Source: Prorocentrum cordatum (lineage: Eukaryota; Sar; Dinophyceae; Prorocentrales; Prorocentraceae). Taken from it: a DNA stretch of 45,000 nucleotides. The notes under the pieces are model-generated. The model did not search any database. It was not told the DNA's origin and saw nothing but the letters and a program-made list of their open reading frames with translations. The DNA is taken from the NCBI GenBank assembly GCA_963575745.1, contig CAUYUJ010015759.1, forward strand, positions 209,303 to 254,302, in the 5' to 3' direction. Within the stretch, counting starts at the first letter, position 1. Each line of letters opens with the position of its first letter. Both the position numbers and the translations under genes were made by a program. Below, piece after piece: positions 10,426 through 20,440 of the stretch.

Positions 10426-11110
10426 CCCCCCCCTAGTCATCACTCCCCTCTTAGCCGCCCCCGAGGCAGGCAGGCGGCAGGTGGCAGGGAGGCGCGCGGC
10501 CGGGCCTCGACGTGGCTCTCCGGCGGCCTCGGGGCCTTGCGCGGGCGCTCGCAGGCGGCGCCAGGGGCCCTCCGCGAGGAGACCCCGCTGCGACCGCCAC
10601 CCAGACGCCCGACGCTCCGTTGCGACCGCCACCGCCGCGCCGCCGCCGCGCCGCCGCCGCCCCGCCGCTGAGAGAGGTCGAAGGAGGGAGCTTGAGAGGG
10701 CAGGAAGTTCTCTCCCATCAGATATCACCCCGAAACGCGGAGCCGTTCAGCAAGCGCACCCACGGGAGGAATCGAACAGTGCAAGGCTGCTTCGCAAACG
10801 CCCAAGGCCGTTCAGCAAACGCCGATTATAGGATCCGGGTGGGTTTCCTCCCTTGAACTGGCCCAGGAGGGGGAGACAAGGACCTGGAATCGGCGATGCA
10901 TCGCCAGCAGATCGGCGATAGGCCTACGGTGTAGCAGCCGCACGCTCCCTGGGCGTGGTGGGGCTGGGGCTCCAGGCCGCGATAGGCGACGGCTGGGTGA
11001 TTGGGGGTCGATGCCCACCCCAGGGACAAATCTCAGTCTCCCCCTGGACGTTGCCCCCCGCGATCCCGCCGCGTCCGCCACCCTTCGGGGGCGCGCAAAC
11101 TTGGATCAGC
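10426..11110. other. GC-rich sequence without a recognisable gene
   Basis: This stretch is CG-rich and encodes only Arg/Ala/Pro-rich shadow frames. A 15-nt direct repeat (GCCGTTCAGCAAACG-like) occurs at 10742 and 10807. Nothing else stands out. Confidence 0.4.
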
Positions 11111-11150
11111 GATCCATGGATTTGGCGCGCGGTCGCCAAATCCATGGATC
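11111..11150. repeat. Perfect 17-bp inverted repeat with 6-nt loop
   Basis: The left arm (11111-11127, GATCCATGGATTTGGCG) is the exact reverse complement of the right arm (11134-11150), separated by CGCGGT. A stable hairpin is possible on either strand. Each arm itself contains the palindrome GATCCATGGATC (one copy per side). No coding frame or U-tract terminator is linked to it. Confidence 0.95.
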
Positions 11151-12720
11151 GGGGGAGGTGCCCTTCCCAAAATGCGGCCGGTGCCGCCTCGCTCGGTGGC
11201 GGAAGTCCGCGATCTCCCGTGGAAGCGGGACCCGTCGCTGATCAACGCCCCCTTGATTCATGTTTACCATCGCCTGAACCCTTGCCGCCACCTCGGGCAC
11301 GCCGCGGCTCCGCAGACCCGCCCCCCGCTCCCTGCGTCCGGGCGGGCGGGCTCGGCCCCGCCCGCAAGCCGACAGAGAGCTCATGCGCCGCTCCCCCCTG
11401 GGCTAGGTGGAGAAGGTCCGCCGTTCTGGCCAGACCGCGCAGCGCGGGGCGTGCGCGTGATCGGCAGAGGCCAACGCTGACTCCTCTGGCTCCTCGTGAG
11501 CGTGCTTCTGCCACTTCTTGGCGTCGTGTGCGGTTCCTTCCCGCGACGGCCTTGTCGAGGGGGGCGGCGCGAGTGAGGAGGTCCAAGGCGAGCCTGTCGA
11601 TCTAAGGGCGCCCCACAGGGCGCAGCGGCACTTGAGGTGCTGGCGCCGAGGACGCTTGGACTCTTTCGCGCTTGGCGGGCCCCAGCCTCAGATGGGGGTG
11701 CTGGATTATGTGGATTGAAGCCGCCCGCCCGCCGTAGGGCATCAAGCGGGAAGCAAATGTTGAGAGACAGGACACTGGTACTGGGCAAGGCTGTGAGGGT
11801 GGCCAAGATTGACGGAAGAGGAACCAACAAGGGACAGAGGATGGTGTCTACATTCCACGTTAAACAGGTCATTCGAACATACGTACCCTTGGCAGCGGTA
11901 TTCATCAGCACGCCATGTTCACTTGACCCAGTCCCGCCGCCTTCATTGACTGTCCACCGTCGTCCTCGCCCACAACAGCCTGAGATAGGAAACGTGCCCA
12001 TCCAGCGCGTCAACTCTCGAATGGCGACCAGACCTTCACGTTACGATTGATCTCGCAGCGAGATGCTGGCCCGCCAACGTTACTCGTGACTGGATCGTGA
12101 ATCTCGAATTCGCACTATCTTTGACAAGCCCCCGCTCAGCAATTACATCCACTCTCTCGGCAAAAGGCCGTTTGCTGTCGGATGGCGACGCGTCCCCGTC
12201 GCGCTCACTCGGCCCGCCCTCCATCCTCCATCCTCCTCTTCCCTTCCGCCTCCTCAGCGCCCCCCCTTCCCTACAGTGGAGGCCAGTCCACTAGAGAACC
12301 TTTCCACAAGAAACCCAACCCTGAGACCCCAGGAGGCCCATGGATGTTTGGCGTGGGAACGTCGCGCTCTCCATGGCAAAACCATCGCAACCCGAGAAAC
12401 CCAGGGCACCCTGGAGGCAAGCAGGATGTTTCTTGGCATGGGCTCCCACTGTATCCTCCCATCCCGCCCGCCACCGCGCTCGTCCCCAGCAGCTCCGCCG
12501 GCGCGCCTGGCTGAGCCTGCCGCGGCGGGAGGGGGGGGCACCAGCAGGCGGGAACAGGCCAACCGAGCGAGCGAGGAGCACGGATTGCGGGGAGCGTGGC
12601 GGGCAGAGGGGCCATAGAGCAGCGGAGCAGCAAGGCAGCGGAGCAGCACGAAGAGGTGGCCGACAGGAAGGGTGGACGGGGCGCAGTGCAGGCAGAGTGA
12701 TTTCGTCACGTGATGCGAAA
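11151..12720. other. No recognisable gene
   Basis: Open frames exist on both strands, but they are compositionally Arg/Pro/Ala-rich, overlap each other and show no domain. A short palindrome ATCTCGC-A-GCGAGAT lies near 12050-12065. I see no RNA gene. Confidence 0.4.
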
Positions 12721-12852
12721 TCTCCTCCCCTCCCCTCCTCTCCCCCCCTCCGCCTCCGCCTCCGCCTCCTCCGCCTCCTCCTCCTCCTCCTCCTCCTCCT
12801 CCTCCTCCTCCTCCTCCTCCTCCTCCTCCTCCTCCTCCTCCTCCCCCTCTTC
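12721..12852. repeat. (CCT)n microsatellite
   Basis: About 130 bp of CTC/CCG triplets, pure CTC from about 12775 to 12842. The poly-Ser, poly-Leu, poly-Gly or poly-Glu frames across it are artefacts of the repeat. Confidence 0.95.
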
Positions 12853-12984
12853 CTCGCTGGGGGGGGGTGGCCTCGGAGGCTCGACGGGCGGCGGAGCGGA
12901 GGAGGCGCTGGCGTGCGCGGGGCGAGCGTGGGGCGAGCGCAGGGCGAGCGCGAGGCGAGCGCAGGTGCGGTTTTCTTCTGCTGG

Positions 12985-13350
12985 GGGCGGGCGGCGGCGC
13001 CGCAGAGGGCGGGTCGGGGAGCACGGAGGAGAGCGGGCACGGGGCCTTCTGAGCGCGGACTCGTTGGGCCCGCTCGGCCTCGGAGGCCCTCGGGGGCCTC
13101 CTGGGAGATCCTGGGGACCCCCCTGGGGCCAGGGACACGTCGTTGGCAACGGCCGAAGCCCCTCGCGGCTGAGATACCCTGGGCCAGGGACAAGTCATAG
13201 GCAACTGCTGCCGGTGGCGGGCCGCGGCGCCGCAGGGGGCAGGTCGGGGAGCTCGGTGGAGCGGGCACGGGGACATGAGCGCAGACTTTGAGGCCCGCCA
13301 GGCCTCGCGAGGGGTGCGCTGCGCTGGAGGCCCTCGGGGACCTCCTCCCA
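12985..13350. repeat. ~230-bp GC-rich tandem duplication
   Basis: Unit 1 begins near 12985 and unit 2 near 13215. The shared segment GGCGCCGCAG-GGGC-GGTCGGGGAG recurs at an offset of 230 bp, followed in both by GCGGGCACGGGG and GAGGCCCTCGGGG. The later part of unit 1 (CCAGGGACACGTCGTTGGCAACGGCCGAAGCCCCTCGC, 13131 onward) recurs a third time, diverged, at about 13528-13600. Confidence 0.8.
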
Positions 13351-13600
13351 GACATGATCGCGTCGTAAAAACATCAGGACGGCCGGTGTTTCGCTATCTT
13401 CGGCCCCGGCCCTCGCCGGGCCTCGGGACCGTCAAAAAACGACTCAGGATGCAAAACCCGGTCCCGGGGAAAGGGTCCGGACTTCCGGGGACGCCGTACT
13501 GAAAAATCAGGACGTCGCATGTCTGGGCTGGGAAATCCTGGGGACACCCGGGGCCAGGGACACATCATTGGTAACGGCCGAAGCCCCTCGCGAGCGCCAT

Positions 13601-14035
13601 CCTCGCCCGCTTTCCAGGCCGCGCCCCGCCGCAGCGACGAGGAGAGCCCCCGAAAGAACGGCGCGACCTCTTCATCCGTGACGTGAGCATGTAGGGTCAT
13701 TGGCTGGAGTGGAACAGACGCAGCGGCGCATGCTCTGAAGCACATGAACGAAGAAATGCATGAAAGAACGTTTGGCAAACATCGATGGTGTGGGCGCCTA
13801 CAACCATGTCAGCCGCGCACAGATGTCTAACCAATTGCTGCAAAGTCCAGGTCGTTTTGTGTTAGCCCTGGATGCCCCACCCTCATGGAGCAACGGGCCT
13901 TCATGATGTTGACTCTTGACGCCAGATGTCGGGGAGGAGAGCGCCTCCGAAGTTCCCTGGTGGGGAAGCCTCTGGCAGCCTCTGGAGGACCAGACCTCTC
14001 GATCCTGAGAGGCGACTCCTTCTCCTCATCGTCCC
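13601..14035. other. No recognisable gene
   Basis: Mixed sequence with no domain-bearing frame on either strand. Confidence 0.4.
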
Positions 14036-14092
14036 CCTCCTCCTGCTCCTCCTCCTCCTCCTCCTCCTCCCTCCCTCCCTCCCTCCCTCCTC
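14036..14092. repeat. (CCT)n/(CCCT)n microsatellite
   Basis: CTC triplets pass into TCCC tetramers (CCTCCCTCCCTCCCTCC) at about 14072-14092. Confidence 0.9.
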
Positions 14093-14224
14093 GTCCTGCT
14101 TCCTCTTCTCCAGAGGGGGGCGCGCGCGCGAGGGAGCGGCCGCCTGCCCGGCGAAGCCCTGCTCGCCTGGACTGCCCGGGCCATCCAGCCTGCGCGGCGG
14201 GGGGCGACGGGCAAGCTGGTTGGG

Positions 14225-14815
14225 ATCGCGCCATGTCTGACATCGTGCCTCTCCTACTCACACCCTCCCACTGCCCTGCTGTTCCTCTGCCAGCCGACGC
14301 GTTCCAAAGCGGACCTGACGTTCAACAACAAAAAGCATCGTGTCATGCGCAACTGGAAAAGGGGTGCGCACATCGGAGGATAAGGTGGCGGAAGAGCAGG
14401 AGGATGAGCGAGAGGATGAGTATGAGGAAGAGAAGGATGAGGAAGGACGATGACAAGGACGAACAGCAGCAGCAGCTGGAATGGAAGAAGCGGGAGGAGC
14501 AGAATGACCAGGGGCAGGCGGGTGAGGGGAAGGGGTGGGGCGACAAAGACGAGGAAACATTCCTTTCCAGATAAGTGGCCCGAGCTGAGGCGAAAGCGCC
14601 ACTCTCAACGATGGGAGCAAAGCGCTTATCCTAAAATGATGCCCACGCTACAGCGGCAGCACCGTTCCTACACCGAAAACGTTCCGATTGAAACAACAAC
14701 GAAACTATCATATAGTGATATCCCATTCGTCAATAAATACGCGGAAGGCGGCGGGCGACTGACTGCCTGGCAAGCATCCAGGGAGAGATGAGAGTAGCAT
14801 TCGTAGTGAGTCATT
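14225..14815 (+). repeat. Dispersed repeat, copy 1 (unclassified)
   Basis: This stretch aligns in the same orientation with 19808-20440. The best block is CTGGAATGGAAGAAGCGGGA at 14476, part of a 23-nt identity with 20089. A second block begins AAGTGGCCCG at 14573, matching 20186, followed by GCGAAAGCGCCA-TCT-AACGA-GGGAGCA. Similarity starts upstream at CTCGCGCCATRTCTG-CATC. The strand given is relative to the other copy only. It has no clear ORF, so a SINE, MITE or other short element is possible. Confidence 0.75.
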
Positions 14816-14820
14816 GTCGA

Positions 14821-14885
14821 GGGAGGAGGAGGAGGAGGAGGAGGAGGAGGAGGAGGAGGAGGAGGAGGAGGAGGAGGAAGAGGAG
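14821..14885. repeat. (GGA)n microsatellite
   Basis: A pure GGA run of about 60 bp, directly following dispersed-repeat copy 1. Confidence 0.95.
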
Positions 14886-15197
14886 TAGGGGAAGGACGTG
14901 GAGAAGGTGGATTTGCTATGCAATATGGGCGACTGCCCAAGCTCTGTCACGCGTGGGGGAGGAGCGGGGCGAGGAAAAGGGACCGCGCGCCGCGACCCAC
15001 GAGCGCGCCCTCCCTGACCCGCGCCTGACCCTCACCGTGTCCGCGTCGCGGTCCGCGGAGATGCTCCTCTGGCAGGCGGACCTGCGCGCGGCCGATAATT
15101 ACGCCCTCGCGCCAGGATCGCGGACATGGCCCCCCCCCACACCCGCCATCCTCCTCGTCACCCATCCTCGGCAACCTCCTCGTCATCGTCATCCGCT

Positions 15198-15335
15198 ACC
15201 TCCTCCTCCTCCTCCTCCTCCTCCTCCTCTTCCGCCTCAACCTCGTTTTCTTGTGTCTCTCCTCCTCCTCCTCCTCCTCCTCCTCCTCCTCCTCCTCCTC
15301 CTCCTCCTCCTCTTCCTCTTCCTCCTCCTCCCCCG
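15198..15335. repeat. Two (CCT)n microsatellites
   Basis: CTC runs at 15198-15230 and 15258-15335 are separated by a short TCTTGTGTC-like spacer. Confidence 0.95.
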
Positions 15336-15837
15336 CCTCATCCTCTACCACCTCCAAGGTCTTCGTCCTTCGCCGCAACAGAGCCCGCGTCGAAACCTGC
15401 CCCTGGGCCTCCCGTGCAAATCATGCCCCGCCATGGCGACGGGAGTGAAGAAGGAAGAGCGGGAGGCGGAAGAGGGGATGGAGGAGGAGGAGGGGAGAGG
15501 AGGGAGTGAGGAGAAATCGAGGGGCGTGGGGGGGGGAGGGCGACAGGCGCGAAGGGAAAAAGGGAAAAGGGAGGAGTGATGAGGGATCCCTAGGCAGCCC
15601 GCCGAGGCCCTGTCGGCTCATCCGTATCGCCTTTCCTCAGCCTCCTGGGGTGGTATCGAAGCTCGAAGGATCTTCTTACCGACATTGGCCTCAGGAGGCC
15701 ACTCTCGGGCCCGGTGGCGGGCGCGAGCGCGGCAGAAGGGTCCCGATCCGCCCACCCGCCCCGCCGCACTGCCGCCGCCTCCTGGTTTTCTTGACGTTCT
15801 GCTACGCACCTCCTCCTCGTCCTCCTCGGCCACCACG

Positions 15838-15925
15838 CCTCCTCCTCCTCCTCCTCCTCCTCCTCCTCCTCCTCCTCCTCCATCTCCTCCTCCTCCTCCT
15901 CCTCGTCCTCGTCCTCGTCCTCCGC
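15838..15925. repeat. (CCT)n microsatellite
   Basis: A CTC run passes into CGTCCT triplets at its 3' end. Confidence 0.95.
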
Positions 15926-16019
15926 CTAGTAGCCGGTCTGGCTGGCGGGCGTGGAGGTCTGGGATGATGGGCCTCCCGAAAAGATCGGCCTCGCTTGCCG
16001 CCGTTGGAAGGGGCTGGAG

Positions 16020-16150
16020 AGGGGGAGGGCCGCCAGGGGGGGGGGGGGGAGAGGGGGAGGGGCGGGGGGGGAGGGGAAGGGAGCAGGGGGGGAAAAAAGG
16101 GGAGGGGGGGAGAGAAGCAGAGGGGGAGGGGAAAAAGAAGGGAAGGAACC
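16020..16150 (+). repeat. Poly-G/purine tract
   Basis: The plus strand is almost all purine, with G runs of 4-12 separated by A (GGGGGGGGGGGAGAGGGGG and similar). Several G-quadruplexes could form. No coding function is evident. Confidence 0.85.
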
Positions 16151-16675
16151 TTCGCCCCTCGCCCGGTGCAGAGTTTACCCACACCGACTCGAGGGGCAGC
16201 GCCCCTAAGCTGAAGCAGGAATGGGACTACCGGCGAGAGCCGGAGCCAACGCCCGACATGGAAGCAGAGATGTAGAACCACGAGCTGTGCCCAAATGGAT
16301 CCAGAAAGCACACCGCACCGCGCGCGATACGAGCCTCGAGAGCCAGTCTCCGCCGTACGCATCTCAGACCTTTCCGTCGGACCGTACACGCGTGGTAGCC
16401 CTGAAGCCCGAGGACAACGTATGACCGAGGAGGCAACTACCCCTCATGACCATGGCTGGAGCCACCGCCAGAAGGAACAGCGACCTCTGCGCAACAATCG
16501 GGGATCTTCTGACCTGGGTCGATCCAGACCCGGGTCAGCAGGAAATCCAAAAACTGCAATGCAGGGAAAACAACTGCAACGCAAATCTTCGCAAACCCCA
16601 GTCAGCCAATATGCGCGGCCGCCTCGCGGCCACGAGCGGCTCGCTAACCCGGGTCAGCCAAAAGGGGTCTTCGCA

Positions 16676-16691
16676 GGATCCTGCAGGATCC
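16676..16691. repeat. 16-bp perfect palindrome
   Basis: GGATCCTGCAGGATCC reads the same on both strands. It lies between a diverged TGACC(T/C)GGGTC inverted pair (16510-16537) and the tandem repeat at 16833. Confidence 0.9.
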
Positions 16692-16832
16692 GGTGCCCTG
16701 GCTGACCCCCGTGTGCACTGACCCCCGTCTCTCAGGCCCCGAAACAAGACCCAGCAGGCTCGCCGGGGCCAGCGGCATAGCCGGTTCCCCTCATCCCAGT
16801 AGCTGCAGCCGAGGAGAGGTCCGGGGACCCAA

Positions 16833-17015
16833 CCGCCTCAACCGCCTGGTGGGGATGGGTGTGTGTGTGTGTGGAAACCCGCCCCCAAACAACCCCACCG
16901 AAGACATGGAACTAGCTGACCCGAGACCGCCTCGACCGCCTGGTGGGGATGGGGTGTGTGGGGCCCTGGCCCCAAGCAACTCCCCCGGCGACGCAGAACT
17001 AGCTGAGCCGAGGCC
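16833..17015. repeat. ~94-bp tandem duplication
   Basis: CCGCCTCRACCGCCTGGTGG begins each unit (16833 and 16927), and ACTAGCTGASCCGAG closes each. A (GT)8 run sits in unit 1 only. On the minus strand both units would read LGSASS(A/M)S; whether that is coding is unclear. Confidence 0.8.
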
Positions 17016-17875
17016 GATGCCAAAGACCCACCGCCAGAGACTGTCAGCCAGTCCTCGCCTGACGACCCAGAGGGGGTGCTTCCGAAGGAGCACGGGTTAG
17101 CTGGACCCTCATCCATGGCACAAGCCTCCACGCACAACATAGACTACAGAAGAGCCATGGTTGCTCATCCCAAACACACCACTTCTCGAACCAGCGCGAG
17201 AGAAAAACACAAGAGGAGGGGAGGGGGGTCCGTTTCCCGCCGACCGCCCGTCCCGGGAGGGATCCCAGGCTCTCTGCGAGGGCCCTCCACCTGGTCGGCC
17301 GCCTCCTCCTCCTCCCCCTCCGCCACCACTACCACCTCCTCCTTCACCCCTGGCTCCTCCTCCTCCACCTCCTCCTCCGCCTCCGCCCCGTCGCCCTGCG
17401 CGGCCCCCCCCTTCCCCGAGGGCCCCCCGGCCAACCGCAGCGGGAACTTGTTGCGCTCCACGGGGCACTGGGGAAGCCAGTCCAGCATGGCCCTGCGCCG
17501 TGGGAGCAAGGGTGGGGCGCGCGCGGCGTACTTACATGCCTGCACCTGACCGTAGCGGTGTCGCCAGCACGCGCGGGCGCTCTCGCGATCGAGGAAGCGT
17601 GGGCGAACGAGCGCACGAGGGGACGCGCAAAGCGCGTGAGCAGGCGCGAGCGCGCACCGATGCAGACCCTGGCAGCACAAGCCCGCGGAGAACCGCCGAA
17701 GAGCTCCCCTGCGGCGTGACGCCGGGAGGGGGGGAGGGGACGGAGCGGGCAAGGGGCCAGAAGCAGGGGACAGGGAGTGCCTGGCCTGCACGCCGGCGGC
17801 GACCCGGCGCCACGGCCCCACGGAGCATCTCCATCGCCTCCGCTCGCATGCTGGGTTGACGTCGGGGGGGCCCAA
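17016..17875. other. No recognisable gene; CCT-rich patch
   Basis: CTC/CCA triplets lie at about 17300-17390. The remaining sequence has overlapping open frames of biased composition without domains. Confidence 0.4.
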
Positions 17876-18030
17876 GGAGGAGGAGGAGGAGGAGGAGAAG
17901 GAGCAGGAGGGGGAGGATGGGGATGGGGATGGGGATTAGGATGGGGATGGGGAGGATGGGGAGGATGGGGATGGGGATGGGGATGAGGACGGGGATGGGG
18001 ATGGGGATGGAGATGGGGAATGGGATGGGG

Positions 18031-18077
<47 letters not shown>

Positions 18078-18122
18078 GATGGGGATGGGGATAATGATGA
18101 TGATGATGACGACGACGACGAC

Positions 18123-18156
<34 letters not shown>

Positions 18157-18553
18157 CTGATGCTGATGCTGATGCTGATGCTGATGCTGATGATGCTGAT
18201 GCTGATGCTGATGCTGATGCTGATGCTGATGCTGATGCTGATGCTGCTGATGCTGATGCTGATGCTGATGCTGATGCTGATGCTGATGCTGATGCTGCTG
18301 ATGCTTGTGCTGATGCTGATGCTGATGCTGATGATGATGCTGATGATGCTGATGATACTGATGATGATGCTGCTGATGATGCTAATGCTGATGCTGATGC
18401 TGATGATGCTGATGCGGATGATGCTGATGCTGATGCTGACGATGATGCTGATGCTGATGCTGATGATGATACTGATGATGATGATGACGACGATGATGAT
18501 GATGCTGATGATGATGCTGACGATGATGCTGATGCTGATGCTGATGATGATAC

Positions 18554-18592
<39 letters not shown>

Positions 18593-18596
18593 CAAC

Positions 18597-18684
<88 letters not shown>

Positions 18685-18694
18685 GTGATGTTGA
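17876..18694. repeat. Compound satellite: GGA, GGGGAT, GGGTAT, GAT, GATGCT
   Basis: GGA triplets (17876-17905) pass into GGGGAT hexamers (17918-18030), a block of seven GGGTAT (about 18030-18072), more GGGGAT, then GAT/GAC triplets, a long GATGCT hexamer array (about 18150-18450), mixed GAT/GATGCT, and almost pure GAT to 18694. Unit changes are stepwise, as expected from repeated slippage and local expansion. The very long Met/Leu or Ile/Ser frames across it come from repeat phase and are not genes. Confidence 0.95.
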
Positions 18695-18910
18695 TGATCA
18701 CTGGTCAGCTTCTAAGAGTTTGCCGCGCGCGCAAGGGGGGCAGGGCGAAGGAAGCCAGTCTCGGAGAAAGGCCGCCCGCGCCTCCGAGGGCGCGGGCGCG
18801 AGGCTCGCCCGAGGGGGAACCGCCCCCCCCTGCGCTGAAGCCCTCCCGCCCTCTCCGCGTGCCGCCCGCCCTCGCCACAGCTAGAGGCCTCCCAGATTGG
18901 GTCGGGGCTT

Positions 18911-19078
18911 CGTAAACGGGGGTTTGGCTAAATGGGGGCTTGGGCTTTTCCATATACCCGCGTTTACTGTACCCCCGTCTACGGCGCCCAGGGCCCCCTA
19001 AACGGGGGCATAGCCAAACGTGGAAATCGGCGTTCCCCGTACCCCCGTTTGCTGTGCCCCCGTCTCTGGCGCCCTGAT
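18911..19078. repeat. ~86-bp degenerate tandem duplication
   Basis: Unit 1 starts TAAACGGGGG near 18911 and unit 2 near 18998. Both continue to a pyrimidine-rich half (ACCCCCGT) and end in GGCGCCC. The AAACGGGGG and CCCCCGTTT halves inside each unit are inverted relative to one another, giving fold-back potential. Confidence 0.75.
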
Positions 19079-19097
19079 AGGGTCGGAGTAGACGGGG

Positions 19098-19275
19098 TCG
19101 GAGGATCGCGGCGCATCGCGGATGCATCGGCGATGCATCGGCGATGCATCGGCGATGCACCAGCGGTGCGCCAGCGATGCATCGGCGGCGTCGGCGATGC
19201 ATCGGCGACGTCGGCGCGGAGAAGTCGGGCTCCACATCGGGCCGCATCGGCGATGCATCGGCAATGCGGCACGAT
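19098..19275. repeat. 12-bp GATGCATCGGCG minisatellite
   Basis: About ten exact or near copies with period 12. The core CGATGCATCG is palindromic. Variant units (CACCAGCGGTGC, GTCGGCGACGTC) and a second cluster at 19240-19270 show partial decay. Confidence 0.9.
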
Positions 19276-19807
19276 CCTCCGACTCCATCTGCTCGGACCC
19301 CATCTGGGAGGCCTGGACCAATGAACCCCTTTTGCGCTGCCGGTCAACCCCTGAGATCCGACGACGCGAGCATCGTGAGCAAAACATCGCGGCGAGCGCC
19401 TTGTACGCCAACCTGCTGCGGAACTCATCGAGCGGGGTCGATCTGTGAGGATCCCAGGGGCCCGAAAACCGGACAAGGCGCCCGGCGCGAACAAAAATGT
19501 GACGCCAGGATCTTCTGAAGGGGGCGGGGGGCGGAGCGTGGCAGGCGCTGCCACAAGGGCGCCGCTCCGAACAGCCGAGACCGCTCCGCTCGGAAAAACG
19601 CCCAGCACGAACCGGCTCGGTGGCATCCCGAGGAGACGCAAGTCTGCGGGAGTGGCGGGCGGAGGGGGTGAATGTGATTAGGGTGAAGAAGAGTACAGTG
19701 CTCAGATCGAATAAGAGCGAGGGGGCGAAGGAAAGAGCGAGAGGGGAGGAAGAAGAAGGGCGGACCGACAGAGCGAGAGCGAGAAAGAAAGAGCGAGAGG
19801 CTAGGTG

Positions 19808-20440
19808 CGCTCGCGCCATATCTGTCATCCTATCCCTCCCTCCCTCCCAGACCTTCCCATTGCACTGATTGCTTCTCCGTCCGCAGAGCGTGCCATGGCG
19901 GACCTGGAACTCAAACAAAAACAATCATATCGTGCTATATTGCGAAATCGGAAAAGGAACGATGCGTACATAGGAGGAGGAGGAGGAGGAGGAGGAGGAG
20001 GAGTTAGCAAGTGAGCAGGAGGAGGAGGAGAAGGAGGAGGAGGAGGAGGAGGAAGGAGAAGGACGAGGACGATAAGCAGCAGCAGGAACTGGAATGGAAG
20101 AAGCGGGAGGAACAGAAGACCACGGGAATACACTGGAAGGAAAATTAGACGGGCGACAACGACGATGAATCACTCCGATCCAGAAAAGTGGCCCGCGCTA
20201 GGGCGAGAGCGCCATTCTGAACGAAGGGAGCACAGCGCCGATCCGAAAATGAGGCCCACTCTGCATCGGGAGCACCATTTCAAAACTCCGAGTGACAGTC
20301 TGAGTCTAAAAACACATCGGAACAGACATGTTTTGAAACCCCGTTTAACAAAAACGGTACGCGGATAGGGCCGAACATCTTCCGCACAGGGTCAGGGAGA
20401 CAAGACAACAGTATGCATGGGGTGGTAGTGTAGAGAAGAA
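19808..20440 (+). repeat. Dispersed repeat, copy 2 (unclassified)
   Basis: Same-orientation homologue of 14225-14815. It has its own expanded GGA tracts (19974-20003 and 20018-20052) where copy 1 has only interrupted GAGGA. Outside those tracts the two copies align through the AAGTGGCCCGCGCT block (20186) and on to GGATAGGG near 20370. Confidence 0.75.

Noticed and set aside
10430-10730. Treating the open sequence upstream of LINE ORF1, in the ORF2 frame, as an N-terminal extension of ORF2
   Set aside because: It is Arg/Ala/Gly-rich, crosses the GGA tract and overlaps all of ORF1 in another frame; the ATG at 9153 is the natural ORF2 start.
10760-10780. tRNA T-arm-like GGGAGGAATCGAAC
   Set aside because: On the minus strand the flanking bases do not form a 5-bp T stem, and no anticodon or acceptor stem can be paired.
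16504-16520. 17-nt identity with 43983-43999 (GATCTTCTGACCTGGGT)
   Set aside because: No similarity extends on either side; a single short match is within what chance can give in 45 kb.
17532-18915. Very long open frames (Met/Leu on plus, Ile/Ser on minus) over the GAT satellite
   Set aside because: All three phases of a stop-free triplet repeat are open; composition follows the repeat exactly and no flanking domain exists.
18911-19275. CRISPR-like periodic repeats
   Set aside because: Units are contiguous or degenerate tandem copies without unique spacers, in a eukaryotic context.
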